From: CAWKZT01 sp963854565
GTDB taxonomy: Bacteria; Actinomycetota; Acidimicrobiia; Acidimicrobiales; JAHEJN01
DNA: 7,103 nucleotides
NCBI GenBank assembly: GCA_963854565.1
Contig: CAWKZT010000094.1
Location: forward strand, 1 to 7,103
Direction of reading: 5' to 3'
Shown piece by piece: positions 5,874 to 7,103 of the stretch (position 1 is its first letter; every line of letters begins with the position of its first letter). The position numbers were made by a program, and so were the translations under genes. The notes beneath the pieces were generated by a model, which saw nothing but the letters and a program-made list of their open reading frames with translations, did not search any database and had not been told where the DNA came from.

Positions 5874-7088
5874 TCACCGCAGTGCGCCACACGGGTCATA
5901 GCCCTTGATGGCGAGCACCCGAAGCACACTGTCGGCAATCTCCTCTGGGGCCACGGTTCCTTCGCTCACCGCAACCGTTAGCTGATCTAACAGCGGACGC
6001 ACCTGATCGAGCGAGGCAATCATCACCAGGTCGATGTCGGCGTTGATGGCCAACACGGTCGATTCGAACGCAGTGGCCACAGCTGTGATGGCCCCCATGT
6101 TCATGGCATCCGTCATGACCAATCCATCGAAACCAAATTCATCACGCAGGATTGCCACGGCTGGCGCCGACAAACTGGCGGGCAAGTCTCCGGTCAGACC
6201 CGGCACATTGAGGTGCCCCATCATGATGGGATCGTCGTAACCACCCGCGATAAGTCGTTCAAACACCACCAGGTCGTTGGCACGCAGTTCATCCAGTGGT
6301 GCAGTGAGCGATACGCCCAGATGTGAATCCGCTGAAGCCGACCCGTGTCCAGGGAAATGTTTGATGACGGGAACCAGGCCGCCCGATCGAATCCCTCCGT
6401 ACGCGGCAGGAACTTCGGCAACCACCGTTTCGACGTCGTCGCCGAAGGACCGCACGCCAATTGGCGCAGCCGTACCAACATCGGCCACCGGCGCCAGATT
6501 CATGGTGAACCCCAGTTCACCCAATGCCGCGGCATTATCGGCATACGTTGTGAACACATCGAATGAATCATTACTAACCATCGACCTCGCCGATGGCATC
6601 GATCCAACGAGATGGGCCACCCGCTGCACCGGACCACCCTCGCTGTCCACCGCAACAATTAAGGGCACCGCGCTGGCTGTCTGGGCCGCGGCTAGAAGCC
6701 CCTCAAGATCTCCGTCCGGAGTGCCCAGCACCGTGATGCCACCAAACGGGATTTCGGCGGCCAACTCCGCGACAGAGGACAATTCGAACTGGTTCACGAG
6801 AGGGAACAAGAGTTGGGCGATTTGCTCTTCAACCGACCAGTCAGCCAAACAATCGAGCGATGTGGGTGTCGGTGTGGGTGTCGATGTGGGTGTAGGTTCC
6901 GGAACCGCGGTGGCCTGCGGAAGGACTGGTAGCACTGTGGCCGAAGGAGCAGGGGCGGGCGGTGCGGTAGGAATTACCACACTTGTTTGGGCCGGAACGG
7001 CAAGTGATGGCTGCAGGTTTGCGGCCGACGCGCACGCCGACCCGAAAAATACCGCTACCCACACGCTAAAGACGATGCGACGGGCCAT
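5874..7088 (-). CDS. nagZ: Exported GH3-family beta-N-acetylhexosaminidase (NagZ/LpqI-like)
   Basis: Removes N-acetylglucosamine from cell-wall muropeptides or related glycans. Seen in 404 residues: a signal peptide (RR at 3-4, hydrophobic stretch 5-18, Cys19); a Pro/Thr/Ala-rich linker (about 33-77); and a GH3 barrel with AVDSEGGPVQR (146-156), NLAPVADV (197-204), KHFPGHG (243-249), DSH (254-256, the Asp-His acid/base dyad typical of NagZ) and MTDAMNM (325-331) with nucleophile D327. Only three cysteines occur: C19, C80 and C400. C19 may be lipidated (GSAC is a weak lipobox) or the protein may be cleaved after ASA and released. C80 and C400 bracket the catalytic domain. Mycobacterial LpqI has the same plan. 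ATG 7088 directly precedes the signal peptide; TACCGT lies 8 nt upstream. Confidence 0.93.
   Translation of the reverse strand: MARRIVFSVWVAVFFGSACASAANLQPSLAVPAQTSVVIPTAPPAPAPSATVLPVLPQATAVPEPTPTSTPTPTPTSLDCLADWSVEEQIAQLLFPLVNQFELSSVAELAAEIPFGGITVLGTPDGDLEGLLAAAQTASAVPLIVAVDSEGGPVQRVAHLVGSMPSARSMVSNDSFDVFTTYADNAAALGELGFTMNLAPVADVGTAAPIGVRSFGDDVETVVAEVPAAYGGIRSGGLVPVIKHFPGHGSASADSHLGVSLTAPLDELRANDLVVFERLIAGGYDDPIMMGHLNVPGLTGDLPASLSAPAVAILRDEFGFDGLVMTDAMNMGAITAVATAFESTVLAINADIDLVMIASLDQVRPLLDQLTVAVSEGTVAPEEIADSVLRVLAIKGYDPCGALR
6861..6896 (-). repeat. Three 12-bp tandem copies coding the PT-rich linker of nagZ
   Basis: Plus-strand units TGTGGGTGTCGG (6861-6872), TGTGGGTGTCGA (6873-6884) and TGTGGGTGTAGG (6885-6896) differ by one or two bases. 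They encode the Pro-Thr repeats at about residues 65-76 of the exported protein. The unit length is a multiple of three, so slippage would change linker length without a frameshift. Confidence 0.8.
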
Positions 7089-7096
7089 GACCCAAA

Positions 7097-7102
7097 ACGG
7101 TA
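7097..7102 (-). promoter_or_regulatory. Candidate -10 box for nagZ (TACCGT)
   Basis: TACCGT on the minus strand lies 8 nt before the nagZ ATG, at the window edge. The -35 region is outside the window. It matches the spacing seen before the other unlinked genes. Confidence 0.35.
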
Positions 7103-7103
7103 G

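Noticed and set aside
1..7103. CRISPR array, insertion sequence, prophage, toxin-antitoxin or defence locus
   Set aside because: I saw no spaced direct repeats of CRISPR type, no transposase or integrase motifs and no unexplained large gaps; every sizeable stretch belongs to a recognisable housekeeping gene.

Overview
The window looks like a compact stretch of core chromosome from an actinobacterium. The main evidence is a glycosyltransferase with the hallmarks of MshA (first step of mycothiol synthesis, an actinobacterial thiol) followed directly by a YbjN-domain gene, the same pairing found in mycobacteria (mshA-Rv0487, from memory). Moderately high GC, short intergenic gaps, GTG starts and starts consistent with leaderless transcripts also fit. 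The C-terminal tail on IspD resembles small zinc-finger proteins common in Acidimicrobiia, so that class is my best guess, held loosely.

Layout: nearly everything is on the minus strand. Reading minus-strand units from the right: (1) nagZ (7088-5874), an exported GH3 beta-N-acetylhexosaminidase; (2) ispD (5737-4772), with an unusual C-terminal extension, its promoter back-to-back with that of a plus-strand tRNA-Lys(UUU) (5793-5870); (3) moaD-like (4098-3862), divergent from the plus-strand histidine phosphatase gene (4168-4764); (4) an apparent operon XRE regulator - mshA - YbjN (3750-1730), joined by a 3-nt gap and a 1-nt overlap; (5) proC - SAM hydrolase family gene (1549 to 1, the last cut by the window edge), joined by a 4-nt overlap. 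All large minus-strand genes are accounted for. The only sizeable non-coding stretches are 1550-1729, 3751-3861, 4099-4167 and 5738-5792.

Functions: mycothiol synthesis (mshA), proline synthesis (proC), isoprenoid precursor synthesis (ispD), a sulfur-carrier protein (moaD-like), cell-wall amino-sugar turnover (nagZ), SAM hydrolysis, and one tRNA. There is no mobile element, CRISPR array or defence system visible.

The most interesting points are the IspD fusion to what looks like a degenerate TraR/DksA zinc-finger tail, replacement by Ala of a His in the SAM hydrolase catalytic motif, a uniform TANNNT box 6-9 nt before every unlinked start codon (a leaderless-transcription signature), and a nested inverted-repeat structure in the proC leader.
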